The notes below the pieces were generated by a model. It was not told the origin of the DNA, made no database searches, and worked only from the letters and a program-made list of their open reading frames with translations. Positions 24,888-36,406 of a DNA stretch of 64,000 nt are shown here, piece by piece (position 1 is the first letter of the stretch; every line of letters begins with the position of its first letter). The stretch comes from Straminergon stramineum (taxonomy: Eukaryota; Streptophyta; Bryopsida; Hypnales; Calliergonaceae): the NCBI GenBank assembly GCA_963920665.1, contig OY987267.1:4092001-4156000 (forward strand), read 5' to 3'. The translations under genes and the position numbers were made by a program.

Positions 24888-25750
24888 TTAACCCCTAAAT
24901 GCCCAAGGCATCGGATTTTGGTGTTTTGAACCCCCTTTTTTTTTAAACATACAGCCTTCAAGGGCCACAGCTGGACTGACATGACACAACATCCAAGGCA
25001 ACTTGGCTTTTTACGGGAATTACATGCCTTGGGTATCCCCATTAGGAACAAGTGGAGGAACAATACCCCCTCTCCATGTGAACAAAGCAATATAGGGAGC
25101 CCCCATGCGAGCAATGCCAACATGGGGAGTTGAATTGGGAGTTTCAAAAACTTTGAAGTTAAAGTAAAACCCAACTAAATTGCTATTATTATTAGTTTAT
25201 ATTTTTGGAAAACTTTTTTTGAAGTCTAGTTTTAGGATCAAAAAGTTGATCTTAAAAATAAATGATTATGATTTTTCTATTGAAGATTTTGTGCAAGGAT
25301 GCCCATTGCAATCTTGACTTCCTGTAGTGTTGAGGGCTCTTGGAAATGAGCCTCAAATACACTAGATCTTGGAGGAAAAATCACAATAGAAATTAATTTA
25401 AAAAAATTGTGGAACAAATTTTGAGAAACCATAAATTGATTGGGTTTTGCATGCTAGGCCCTATGACCTCATATTTTTTTAGTGACCAAATTTTCAGAGT
25501 TGACATGCAAAAAGAGAATTGAAAAATTTTCATACTTTTAACACCCTCATGATCAAACATTATAATCTTTCAATTGGTAAGTGATATTGTTATGTTTTCT
25601 TTTCCTATGTGATCTCTAACATGTCTAGTTTGAATTTGTACAGTTACAATTCAAAAGAAATTGGTACAACTTATGAAGATGTTGCCTTTTTGTTCAATTT
25701 AGAACAAATTTCAAGAAGCTCCAAACAGGCCTTGGGCATTTAGGCATTAA
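24888..25750. mobile_element. TTAA element B1, longer subfamily
   Basis: Inverted ends are TTAACCCCTAAATGCCCAAG on the left and CTTGGGCATTTAGGCATTAA on the right, each at a TTAA. The flanks match the reverse complement of the element at 43439-44046. A block of about 200 bp (24925-25145), richer in GC, is absent from that copy. A minus-strand open frame covers this block, but it lacks a recognisable domain and runs into the terminal repeat, so I do not call it a gene. Confidence 0.78.
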
Positions 25751-26635
25751 TTGCTGAAGCATGGTTGTGAGTGAGAGTAGTCGCAAGTTGTGCACGCCCA
25801 AATTTTATTAAAAAATATAAAATTTGAAACTAAATAAGAAGCTTCCACTGGCAGTGTCCCGTACTGAATTGCTGACCCCCGCAACGTGTTTCACCACATC
25901 ATCTCTCATCATCTGGTCCTGTCCCTGATTGCAGAAAATCACTGGATCTCCAAAATACTGCAGTGGTTGCTGCCTTACATAACTTTCGAGCTCGCTCAGC
26001 CACACCTGAATTTCACGGATTTTTCATGGATTTTTCATGGATTTTTCTTGGGTTTTTCTCGGGTTTTTCTCGGGGCCCCCGTGGTCACACAAAGATATGG
26101 AACTCAGCATGCAGCATCGCCCATTGGTTCCGTGCGTCGTTGGAGCGGGATTTAACTTAAGTGATGTGAGCAGACAGAGTTGGCCCGTGCTTTGGAAGTG
26201 CCCACGCAACACACACTAAGACTAAGATAAAACTTAATGCACCACCAGGCTTTGGGGATGCGACGCAGAGGGGGATGTCTGCTTACAGGGGGTGACACAT
26301 AGCGAACAAAAGCAGGAAAAAAAAAGTGTTGACCACAAGTATGGATTTGGACACAAATGGGTTTATCTCCTTCTTCTTCTTTTTTTTCCTTTTTTTTGGC
26401 TTGGTTTGGATCGACTTTTGAATCGTAATTTGAATCAAGTGGAGGACAGGGCATCACATGGAGCCTGCTTGTGAGGAACAAACTAATCCCCTGATGGTAA
26501 GGTCTAGCGAAGTAGCCCTAGAACGATGCCATGGACTCAAAGTGTTTGATGGATGATAGAGAATCCTCCCAAGTAAGACAAAAGTGCAATTGTTCCTCCT
26601 TCAAATTTTGTGTGAAAAGGAAAGGTATTGCACAG
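25751..26635. other. Spacer with higher-GC fragment
   Basis: From about 25.85 to 26.5 kb the composition is less AT-rich and several short frames occur on both strands, but none has a start, domain or splice pattern I trust. It could hold a decayed gene fragment. A five-unit 11-bp repeat is listed separately. Confidence 0.4.
26017..26071 (+). repeat. Five 11-bp tandem units
   Basis: GGATTTTTCAT appears twice, followed by GGATTTTTCTT and two units of GGGTTTTTCTC, then GGGG. The gradient from A/T to G/C variants along the array is regular. Confidence 0.9.
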
Positions 26636-27009
26636 TAAGGTAAAACAACCCATTACAGACCAAATGGGGGGTTTGCCCTCTTGTCATTTCTAAAATTTTC
26701 TACTTTTTTTTTCCAGTGAAAGTCAAGTGATAGAAATGGCGAGAGCATTTGAAACTATATTTTTTCGACAAAGTGTGAATTTGTTATGAATTTTTGAAGT
26801 GTTCAGCCCATCACAACCTAAAAGAGTCTATAGACTATCCCCAAACCAACAAAAACTGAAAGTTCCTATTGTGGTCACTAATTACTCCATTCTAGTTAGC
26901 TAAGACATTGAATGTGGCCCAAATCTCAATAACTAAAAGAAAACCATAATGGGATTATTCTTAGGAGTCCACAATGTGTAAAAGGTCTATAATGGGTTGT
27001 TTTACCTTA
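26636..27009. mobile_element. Family F MITE, copy 1, near-perfect ends
   Basis: The ends are inverted copies of a 26-base sequence beginning TAAGGTAAAACAACCCATTA, with one difference by eye. The element is 374 bp long and non-coding. Interior words (gaatttgttatgaatttttgaagtgt, aaaagagtctatagactat) recur in the larger copy at 36407-37010. A TA dinucleotide at both tips may be the target duplication. Confidence 0.88.
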
Positions 27010-28131
27010 GTTTTACCTCCAATGAATGTTGTTGAGGTTCTCTATGCAAATGATTCACATTGTACTATGAAAGTTGATTCCATGGTAATCAACTTGTCCT
27101 TCTAGGATTAAGGTGTGGGGGGACCCCAAAACGTATTATTGACCCAAAACCACCATCATCACTCTAGGTATATCTCCCGAAAAGCAATATATACTTACTT
27201 AGGTGGAAGAAACAATTTCAGAATCTCTACCCCAAAAAAACACTTTGATGTCCATGCTTCGTAACTTTTGCATACAATATCCAAATGTCATGACCTTTGG
27301 TGCGTTGGAACCTCCTTTCACTTGCCAACTAGAAGATCAATGAAAATCAGACCAGTGTAAAAATAGTAACTAGGGACAATAGCACAAAGTGGCAGTTTTT
27401 GGGTGTACACACCTTGTGGAGTTTTCAAATCACACTTGGACTTTTCCCAACTCCTTGGTGAGAGCTCCATCACACTGCCTGAGCGAGCAAACGAGTGCTT
27501 TCAATGGGTGGGCAGGCCCGCTGGCCTGGTAACTTCAGTTTTGGTTTTAATTGCGTTGGACTGTAATCCTATCCAAGGCCGGGGACAATGTTTTGTAGAG
27601 GGGAATGAATGAATTTAATTTAATTTAATTTAATTTACCCCCTTTCCAAGTTTCGGAGGTGTTTTTAAGAAAAAAAGTGTTGGAGATTCCTCATGATTTA
27701 TTGATCGGATGGGAGACATGCCCATGTGAACTTGAATCAATGGTTTCAGTTTCTCAGTGCATGATAGGATCATAGGATAAGGGGGGTCAGACCTTGAGGA
27801 ATGGACACTAACAAAGAGTCCCAAGGGCAGGCAGGTTATACCCCCCACATGGATTGGGAGAAATGGTTTGTGGTGGGTTTTTAAGTACAACAGAAGAGTG
27901 AAATTAACTCCTATATGATGCGGTGGATGTTTTTTTGTCCGATAAACGTCAAGGAACTCTCCTCTGTAGGACAGAATTGCAACTATTCATCCTCGGAATT
28001 AGGGGTGGAAAGGGGAGATCTTCTACAGTAGTTTGATTCCCAATGAGTATTTTTGATTTTTATAAAGTAGATGATGTCACATTGTTCCAAAATGGCTGAT
28101 TTCCATAGTCACCAGCCCAGCGTTCAAGGGT
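27010..28131. other. Spacer, no gene seen
   Basis: No supported gene. An (AATTT)5 microsatellite lies at 27612-27637. Confidence 0.45.
27612..27637. repeat. AATTT pentanucleotide microsatellite
   Basis: AATTT/TTTAA is repeated five times without interruption. Confidence 0.9.
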
Positions 28132-28455
28132 TAAGGGACTAGTCTGCTCTTAAAAGCAACCATTTCAAAGAGCTAATGGCCTTTTCGGGGAAGCTCGCAC
28201 TCCTTCAAACACTTTTCAGTAAATTTTTGTAGGAAGAAAAATGGAATTGGCATCCAACCCCAAGTCATTTCATGTTTTTTGGACCTTGGTTTGTGGAATT
28301 AATTAGTTTTGAAGTTTTGAAGTTTAATTGACATGGGGTCATTAAAAGTAATCACCTCCTAAAATGTACACTATTGGTACATTGAAGAAAGCAAAATATG
28401 CCTTTCTGTCATGATCACTATGAGAGCACAATCACTTTTACAATAGATTACCTTA
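28132..28455. mobile_element. Family E MITE, copy 3
   Basis: It begins TAAGGGACTAGTCTGCTCTT and ends ATTACCTTA. Compared with copy 5 at 47082 the interior is in the opposite orientation (tgtacactattggtacattg, aatcacctcc). Non-coding. Confidence 0.7.
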
Positions 28456-31400
28456 AGTTGCCTTAACAAATAGGTTGCCTTATCGAGAAAAAGTTACCTC
28501 ATGATTAACCATTTGTCTATATGGAGGCACATGTGACTCTCTGAAATCGGCCCTGAATTCGTATACCAACCCATTCCACAACCATGGTTATGGGTTGATG
28601 AAATTGACTACATCCTTGTATAGTAACAAAAAATGTTTATAGTGTAAAATGTAGAGAAATTAGTGAAGGGCAACCTAATCTCACTATACGTTGTAGTGAG
28701 TGTCACCCTCGACATTCCAATTGGAATTCAGATAAGGTAAGAGACTCTATTTGCACCATGTGACTATATGCGCTACTTCATAACTACTTTGTGTCAAAGG
28801 AGGACATTTGAAAGTCTAGAATGTACACTATATTGAAACATATTAGTGAAAGTAGGTTGGCTTTTAAATTGTGGAACAAATAGCATCTCCTACCTTTAGT
28901 TAGTTAAAGGATGACTCTGCCCAATACATACACACAAAGAATCAGGTTGAACTCATAAGTGTCCCATTACAATAAATATACTTTAATAATCTCAAGTGGG
29001 GATTGTCATGTAATTAACAATGGATTGGCTAATGCTTGCTTGAACAAGGTGAAATTCGCAACAATCAATTGAAGGTGGTATTGTTATTTGTAGGAGATAT
29101 AGAAAGGCAATGTAATATAAAACACTTCAATTTCTACCCCTAGTTTGTCATGTAAATATCTTAATTCATTTAGCATTGCAAGCTTTTATTATAGAATGCA
29201 CTTCACTCCTCAAAATTTGAAATGCACTAAATAAAGTAATGAAGTAGTGCATATATCATTCTTAAGCCACTTGGATTACAATTCTCTTAGGGCAAAAATA
29301 TATGTCATAAGACCAAAATTCTCAATTGTTTGGCACTTAGTTCTTGAATATTAAATAGAACACAATCTTAGGAAAACTTTGGTATTGCATGATGGCAAGT
29401 GTACTATGAGACAAAAATTATCCTCGGTAACAATTCATATACTCTAATTTGAAAATTGATAGGCATGAAATTTATTGACACATGGACATGTAATTATTTA
29501 GGAATTGAATGGCCTTCTAGGTATCAAAATTTTCAATTTTATTGAAAAAAAATTAGTTCATTTTTATTTTAATTAGGCTTATTTGGAATTGTAAAAATGA
29601 TGGAGAAAATAGAGGGGATGGTAGATCAATCAAACATTTAGGAAAGAACGGATGAATGCTTTTGGAAGCCCCAAAGACATCTTTGTTATACAAGAAATCC
29701 TTGATAGGGTAGGCTAGGAATAACTTTAAATTTCAAGAATGTTTTGTAAATTGAAACCCACTTTGCATGATGAGATTATGATTTACATGGCTCAATCCCT
29801 AAATGAGCTAATGACCCACCTAATGGGCCTTTTTGGCCTTGTATTTGTATGCCTTAGTCATATACTATAATACTATTATATTTTGGTACACCTTTGTATA
29901 CAATATATAAGAGCTTAAAACCAAATTTTACTTCATGATGCAAATCTTATGAGACTACATGTAGTGCATATACATACAAAGCTTGAGGATGTTTCAAGAT
30001 CAATAGTTAGTTGAAAAACTATGTCACTATTGTAAGATTGAATTAAAGATAGCTAGAGGTTGTAGTTGCAGGTGCACTTTGCATGGGTGTGTAAAGCTAA
30101 TTCTACCCCATGCATTAGAGTTGTGTACTAGGCTTGCCAATTCCTATGGACAATCACAACCCTTACATACCCTTGAGCAAGCAAATAGAGCACACCTATA
30201 AAAGACAACTTGAAGATCGCCAATGCATTGAAAACAAGCAATTATAATAAACTACTAGAGGCCTTGGTGTTGTAGCATTGATTCACTTTTGAAAAGAGGG
30301 ACTATTAAAACTCCTTACATTTAACATTTTTTCTTTTTTGGCCCCATGTCACCTTGTTGGCCTCAGTGCATACGCCAATTTTTGGGAGGATGACGATAGA
30401 GAGGTTAGAATCTAGTGGGTTAAGCAAATTTTTGTTCAAAATGAAAATGCTACTCACATTCATAGCAAATGTAGCTTTGACCCAAACCCAATAAAATCAT
30501 CTTCAACACTAAATGAATGAGGACTTGAAGAGCAATTTTAGCATAACAAAAGACTCTCAAGTGGTTGTCTTATTCTCAAACATGCAACACTATGAGGATG
30601 GCATTCCTTGGTATTCTGAATCTTCCAAGTTGCAAACCAAGTGTGAGTATCATTGACAAAGAGAGCTAATCCTTGATTGCCTAGCTATCAACAACTGTCA
30701 AGAGAAAAAATGTCATGATTTCCTATCTACTAGTGTGCCCTATACCATTGCCACAACCAAAATAAAAGTAGAAGTAGAAGTAATTTTTTTAATTTATTAA
30801 TTCATAAAAACTTCAAAATTTAATATCCTTCACATTCAAATGTCCATGCACCCCTCTACCCAAGAACTTTTCAACAATATCAAGAATGTGACCAAGGAAC
30901 TCATGGTCCACGAGATCTCACCATAACAAACTAAACAAAACAACCTAACTTAATCTATGGATAATTCAATTTGACTAATTGATGGTGTAAGAAATCATCT
31001 CCATTTCTCACTGAACTTAATGCTTTCTAATTTTGAAGCATTCCCAAATGACATATAATAGAACCGCCCATTACTAGCCACTTAAGCATTTTGTGCATGA
31101 TCTGGAGTAGTAGAAGGCATTGTTAAATTTTTCTGTGTAGAGAGATAGAAATGATGGGTGTTGTCAAATTTCATAATTTTTTCCCTTAAATTCAAATAGT
31201 TATGAATTTTAGAAGTCAAAAGTTGGCCTACTTCCATCCCCAATACATAGATTCTTCCATCACTATTCATCTAAAGACTAATTTGGCTCTCAAAATGAAG
31301 CACATGTGTCTTAACAATGATGGCTGGAAGATGGTGGGAAACCAAGAAACTAATGGTTATTTATTGATCATCTCTCTGTTGAATTTCCCATTATCTATGT

Positions 31401-31558
31401 ATTGACCATGGGTCTTGGCTGGTCATGGAAGGTTCTACCGTACATTGCTGCTAGATTTCATCTCACACACTTCTAAATCTCAAAATCTCATTGATGTACT
31501 GTACTATAGTTACCTATTCTTAGTGCAATCACTAGAGTAGTGAAAATGAGAATAGATA
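28456..31558. other. Gene-free AT-rich stretch
   Basis: I see no gene, RNA gene, inverted-repeat element or tandem array that I can defend. Confidence 0.5.
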
Positions 31559-31602
31559 TACTATTTCCAAACAGGTACACTATTTCCAAACGGAAGGAGT
31601 AG
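31559..31602. mobile_element. Stowaway-like end fragment
   Basis: TACTATTTCCAAACAGG is followed by ACTATTTCCAAACGGAAGG and AGTA. The second is the inverse of the CTCCCTCCGTTTGGAAATA type of terminus known from Stowaway MITEs and seen at 47019-47391. The other end of the element could not be found. Confidence 0.55.
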
Positions 31603-31852
31603 TTAGTAATGACTAATCATGGTTTTTCACTACACCCTAATGTCCAATTGTGAGTCATTCCAAAACTTGTGCTAATGATAATCGTAACAAGCTGACTTGC
31701 ACTGCCATTGACCCTGGAACATTGGGTTGGTCACCGTGGAAATCATCCTGTTCGGTACCGTGTGAATCATTTGGAGTGGTCATTGATGAAAAACCCAAGA
31801 GCAGTCATTGGAGTGGTTTTTGATGAAAAAAGACCTTGCGACTTCAAGGGTT

Positions 31853-32312
31853 CAATTTCAGGTGTTATACAAACATGTCAATCTCATCGATGTAGTAAGA
31901 ACTGATCATAGATTCATTGCACAGAACTCATGTCCAACAATTCCGAGGCATTCCAAAACGAGCGCAAGATTGAACGTTCTTAAGGCGCTGGGTTGGGACT
32001 GTAGCTAGTGCCTTGAATTGCCATTAAATTTCAGGTCTTATATAAACATGTCAATCTCAGTGATGTAGTAGGAACTGATCACAGATTTCCACTGCACAGA
32101 ACTCATGTTCAACGACTCTGAGGCATAATTTCCAAAACGTGCGCAAGATTGAACATTCTTGAAGCAATGGGTTGAGACTGTAGGTGCCTTCCATTGCCAT
32201 TAAATTTCAGGTCTTACATGAACATATCAGTCTCATCGATGCAGTAAGAACTGATCATAGATTTTCACTGCACAGAACTAATGTTCAACAATTCTGAGGC
32301 ATTCCAAAATGT
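31853..32312. repeat. Tandem repeat, about 175-bp unit, 2.6 copies
   Basis: Units start at about 31861, 32034 and 32210 with TTTCAGGT(G/C)TTA(T/C)A and continue through aacatgtcaatctcatcgatg, cacagaactcatgt and gaggcattccaaaa. Spacing is 173 and 176 bp; the last copy is partial. No coding pattern is shared in frame, so it looks like non-coding local amplification. Confidence 0.9.
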
Positions 32313-32330
32313 GTGATACAAGCTGTTTGA

Positions 32331-32696
32331 TTGCGTTCAAGCTTGGGAAGGGCGAAGGCGTTTCTAATGAGGGAGGGGAGCCGGGGGAGCCTGAGACCTT
32401 TAGACGTCGAAAAGAGGAGGAGAACAAGGAAGCCCGCCGTCGATGTCTTTGCAATTGGAAGGACGCCGCCGCATCATGCCATTGATCCGCAGGCTTCGAC
32501 GTTGGGCAGTCGTCGATGCTCCTCCCAGTTGTTGCGTCTGGCAGGTGCACAGGAATCATTTCCACGCATGAGTAGACGTGCTGCTAGTGAACCGGGACGA
32601 CGAAGTAGGAGTTACTTCATGGAAAGAAATTTGTCAACAGCCAACAGAAGCCCCTCGGCATTGCCGTGCTCAACGCCCATCGTGCTGGTGTCCTGA
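32331..32696 (+). other. GC-rich open frame, function unknown
   Basis: The plus strand is open for 121 codons (internal ATG, MREGSRGSLRPLDVEK) and the minus strand for about 95 codons over the same bases. Composition is much richer in GC than the neighbourhood. The plus product would be basic and serine/arginine-rich, with no domain I recognise. Equal openness on both strands argues against either being a proven gene. It may be an exon or a captured fragment. Confidence 0.25.
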
Positions 32697-32843
32697 GAAG
32701 AAAGGGATTTCACCTTCCCACAGACAAACAAAACGCGTCCATCGAACAACGGGATAAGTAGGCGCTCGCACACTCAAACCTCTGTCCTCGGACCACCTAG
32801 ACTCTAAAACCCAAACCCTAACACTAAACCAATGGAACCAATG

Positions 32844-32993
32844 GTGCAGGATATTAATGTATGATGCCATCTATCTGCTACCCTATACCCTACAGTAATG
32901 TGTGCAGGATGCTAATATACGATGCCATCTGTTTGTAAGCTTAAACCCTACAGCAATGTGTGCAGGATATTAATCTACGATGACATTCTAGAG
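32844..32993. repeat. 57-bp tandem repeat, 2.6 copies
   Basis: GTGCAGGAT starts units at 32844, 32902 and 32959, each followed by taatNtAcGATGcCATCT and ending in acccTACAG(T/C)AATGT. The period is 57-58 bp. Confidence 0.88.
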
Positions 32994-33134
32994 AAGGTCA
33001 TAACAACAAAGAGGTTCGAGTGTAGATTGTATCTGCAACTCTAAACCCTGAACTAACGTTGATGCGATTTTAGCGAAGGTCATAGCAATAAAGAGGTTCG
33101 AGTGAGGTTTGAGTGTAGATTCTATCAGTGTCAC
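32994..33134. repeat. Two-copy repeat, about 80-bp spacing
   Basis: GAAGGTCATA(A/G)CAA(C/T)AAAGAG followed by GTTCGAGTG occurs at 32993 and again near 33074. The word tgtagatt(g/c)tatc follows both. It directly continues the 57-bp array. Confidence 0.75.
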
Positions 33135-34067
33135 ATTCAAATGCGTGAACTGCAACAGTTGGAAAACGGAGTATCGACCTGAGGACTGCATGATTTCGGA
33201 CATGCGTCCAACTATGGCTGGTGAATTAGGGTTTAGGTTTGGTACCGATGATCTCGTCAGGTGCTGGCGACCGCCTGCCGCTTTCTTCGGTGGGAGATGC
33301 GAGGTCTCGGAAACGCTCCGCGAGTCCGGTCCACTGCAATTGTAAGAGTGAGTAGCAAAACCCTAGATGGAAGATTCATATCCTCAATGGAGCCCAGTTT
33401 GGCAACCCGCAACAGTGGAACATTGTCTACAATAATTCCAAGGATTGTGGTCCACAGTAGCTCAAAATTGTCAAGCTGCGGAGATAAATCGTCACACTTT
33501 GTGTAGATAATTTCAACCCACAATCTAATTGGATAGTACTCATTTCTCAACCACAGTAAATTGCAAGGAAAAGTGTAATAAGCTACCCCATGGATTGAAA
33601 CCGAGTAAAGAATTGCTTACATGCTGGTCGCTTTTTGGTCACGAGAGCGGACATACCCATGCGAGCAGCATCCGCATCCACAACCCTGCGAAGGAAGGTG
33701 CACAGAGATATTAACGTTGTGACCAGTCATTGAGTTCCCAAACCCAAATGTATTGATCAAAGACATTCTTGTTTTGGGGGCATGTTTAGGTAGCCCTGAG
33801 GTTAGTTACAGGTATCAACCCAACTGTGTTGTTTGCAGGATTTTTTTGGTGAAAGTCCAACATTTTGTACTTCCTACGCAGTAAAAAATTTCAAATTTTT
33901 TATATTAGATTTTATGACCAAAATTCCGGACTCTGGTCCCTCGACCTTATTGTGTGCACCAACAGAGGTGCCGTAGCCAACTGTTTCCCTGGAGTTCCCT
34001 AGTTGTTGGATTTTACCCCGACTAAAAGATGAATTCAATCGATAAATAGCTATCAGATTGACATAAA
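33135..34067. other. Unassigned mixed-composition stretch
   Basis: Short frames are open on both strands around 33.26-33.55 kb, but they overlap and none shows a domain. I cannot support a gene. The stretch could hold introns or untranslated sequence of neighbouring uncertain genes. Confidence 0.35.
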
Positions 34068-34150
34068 TCAAATGAACTTAACAATTTGAGATTGCGTGGA
34101 TGCCCCACCTTGCTGCTGGCGTTGCATTTCTCTTTCTTCAAGTCCTGGAA
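34068..34150 (-). CDS. Possible last exon of the minus-strand gene
   Basis: Read on the minus strand, an acceptor-like AATGCAG is preceded by a branch-point-like CTTAAAC. It opens a 27-codon frame, VPGLEEREMQRQQQGGAST and onwards, ending with TGA. The sequence looks protein-like and has the strand expected for a 3' exon of the gene starting at 35616. The exons between are not resolved, and linkage is inference. Confidence 0.25.
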
Positions 34151-35422
34151 CTGCATTCTCCACCCAACCCCGGAGCCAGTTTAAGTAAACATGTCACTGA
34201 CCAAGAGGTCTACACAGCGCTTCTACAGCAAATTCTTATCATCTTTGGACGAACAAGCAGCTTCACTACTAGAGAATCTGGTGATGTAGCACTGGCTCAC
34301 TTTTCAAGTAAGATCGTATTCAAATTTCTTCATATGAAACATCTGTTAACGCAAATCTTTCTCCCATTTGGCCCAAGGCAAACAGTTGTCTGATCGTAAT
34401 TCAATAAAGGCCGAGGAGACAAAAATCATTAGGGACCTGATCCATTCTCTTATTTCAAGAGCAACTCATCTGCTCCAATCAATATTCAGTTTCCCTTCAA
34501 TTTGCAAACTGGTGTCAGAAAGAATTGGCAAAATCTCGATGGCCACTCATATTTGAATCGAAAATGGGATTGTCTAGTTTCTCTTCATTACTGAACTACA
34601 CCCTCCCATTTTGTATGATTGCATAAGGAATTCATCTCCGCATACTTTGGCTCCCGCAGTACCCGAAGTGAGATCTCCATATTCATCTGTCAATGTGATA
34701 TCACTTAGGCAATTTCCAGTCTATCTTCAAGGTTCTGATTGCACAAAATGGACTACGAAATGGCAATGCAACCAAGTCATGAAGAGCAGCGGCAAGGGAG
34801 AGTATTGACCTCTACATATTCTCCGTGGCTTAGCTTGCATTGTCATTGCTTGACATAATTTCAATACAAGCAATCTTTGTGCCATTTGATTGCCTTGAAA
34901 TTTCACATCCAAAGCAACTATTCTAATTGTTCCAACTCCACCTTACACCTTGCCCCTTGTACCTTCTTATCCTAATGTACTATATTTATTGCTTTCGTGC
35001 ACATTGATAAAGCCAATTGTCAGAACTCTACCATTACCAATATCAATATGGCTCTTCTTTCCCAATCTCAACGTGCTACACCAGCAAAACGTCGATCCAC
35101 ATTATCAGGTGCACAAAACACCAAATAAATTCTGTTACATTTGGCGCAACTTCAAACCTCCAAAACTGCAACATTCAACTAACCAAAAAACCTCTAAAAA
35201 CCCACACAACTAGCATAGATTCACAATCAAAACTTTGAAAAGTACTAAAGATGTGAAATTGCAACATAACCAGTCTGAGCCTTTTCTTTTTTCCTTTTGA
35301 CGACAATGACAACCTTGACTTGAGTGAAGTTTAGTACAATTGAACCCAACTTTGCAAATTCACTGGAAACTTGCCAGCACAAGGGAAATTCAAACGAGAG
35401 GTGAGTATGGTAGAGTTGCGAC

Positions 35423-35616
35423 CTCACCCGCTGGCGCGCTTGCAGGAGCTTGTGCTCCAAGTCGGACAGATGCTCCCGGTCCGTGCGCAGGAGGCCGGCA
35501 GCAGCCGCGGCCGCCGCGCGCGAGGCGAAGTAGTGCGCCGCGGCGGCAGCTTGCGCGGCTGGCTCCGGCTGCGTCTGCGGTTGCGACGACGACGGAGTTT
35601 CCTGCAGCATCTCCAT
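35423..35616 (-). CDS. First exon, unrecognised coiled-coil protein
   Basis: On the minus strand an ATG (MEMLQETPSSSQPQTQ) opens a GC-rich frame with an alanine-rich stretch (HYFASRAAAAAAAG) and a charged, probably helical segment (LLRTDREHLSDLEHKLLQAR). A donor follows near 35428 (CGG|GTGAGG) or 35423 (GTGAG|GTCGCA). With the second donor, an acceptor CCAG near 35372 would continue the frame as EFAKLGSIVLNFTQVK. I do not recognise the family; a short coiled-coil subunit of some complex would fit. The exon lies in a sharp GC peak, and its upstream region is present a second time at 37.8 kb. Confidence 0.45.
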
Positions 35617-35650
35617 GCATGCGAGCCTGCTTGCAAAGAAACTTCTTCGG

Positions 35651-35915
35651 CAATTGCAAGTTCGAGCGTGTCTGAGCAGCAGCATTGGAATGCGGAATTG
35701 GGCAGAAGCTTGATTTTGTGAGGGTTTCTTAGATTGCACTCTCATGCGTGCATGCCAATCGCTTGGATTAGTCCGGCGGCCGGCGGTTGGTTTGTCTGGC
35801 GGCTTGCCGTTCGTCACGTCCGTTACGACGCTCTGGAATCCGCACGGCATTGCCGTCACTCGATGAACGACTGCACTCCGGTTGTTGCCTGCGATGGTGA
35901 AAGCAGTTTTTTGGT
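35651..35915 (-). promoter_or_regulatory. Upstream region of the 35.6-kb gene, duplicated
   Basis: This block begins 35 bases upstream of the ATG and runs away from it. It contains conserved runs such as GTCCGGCGGCCGGCGGTT, GTCACGTCCGTTACGACG and CGATGAACGACTG, all repeated in the same order at 37806-38064. CACGTCC resembles an ACGT-core plant promoter element. It probably holds the 5' untranslated region and core promoter of the minus-strand gene. Confidence 0.5.
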
Positions 35916-36082
35916 TTTTTTTAATGGGCCCCGTTGTGAGACCCTTACACTCCCAATGTAGGGGACGGGAGCTTTGAAAGTTAGCCATAATACCGCGTGC
36001 ACTATTTGACACTGTGGTTCGGAACCCTTTTCCGTTTCTGATTTCGTCCGCTTGTCTTGTACGACGGATTCGAAGTTTGTGA

Positions 36083-36355
36083 AATTTTGATTGAAATGGA
36101 AATCAACGAATCGCAGGCTTAGAGGGGAAGCTTGTTGTGCACAACGCATATCATGAAGGAGAAGGCTTGTTCTGTGTACATGACAAACTGTGTGAGGCTG
36201 CAGGGCCGGGGATGCGGGAGAGGATCCCGATGAGAAACTCTCTCCAACCGACCCCTCTGGGCCGGTACTTAAGGAGAATGGAGCCTCTGGGCCTCACCCG
36301 AAGAAGAATCTGCCAACTGAGTTTTTTCCGCCTTCTCTGAAGAGGATGACAGAGC
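36083..36355 (+). other. Coding-like stretch with two open frames
   Basis: After the acceptor-like AATCGCAG near 36115, one plus frame reads LEGKLVVHNAYHEGEGLF onwards to a stop near 36340. A second plus frame, open after GCTGCAG near 36204, reads AGDAGEDPDEKLSPTDPSG onwards to a donor-like CTG|GTAATT near 36378. Both look more protein-like than the neighbourhood and GC is raised. No start codon or upstream exon could be tied to either, and no domain is recognised. It may be part of a plus-strand gene fired from the same region as the minus-strand gene, or a fragment. Confidence 0.25.
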
Positions 36356-36406
36356 TCGCCATATCGTTTGAACTGGTAATTATGCCGAATTTTGTTTAAT
36401 TATATG

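Noticed and set aside
24845..25174. 109-codon minus-strand frame in element B1
   Set aside because: It runs into the terminal inverted repeat and shows no transposase or other motif.
31853..32312. CRISPR-like regular repeat
   Set aside because: Units are long, contiguous and diverged, without unique spacers; a eukaryotic tandem repeat explains it.
32805..32822. Telomere-like AAACCCTAA words
   Set aside because: Only one or two imperfect units are present; no array long enough to call interstitial telomere.
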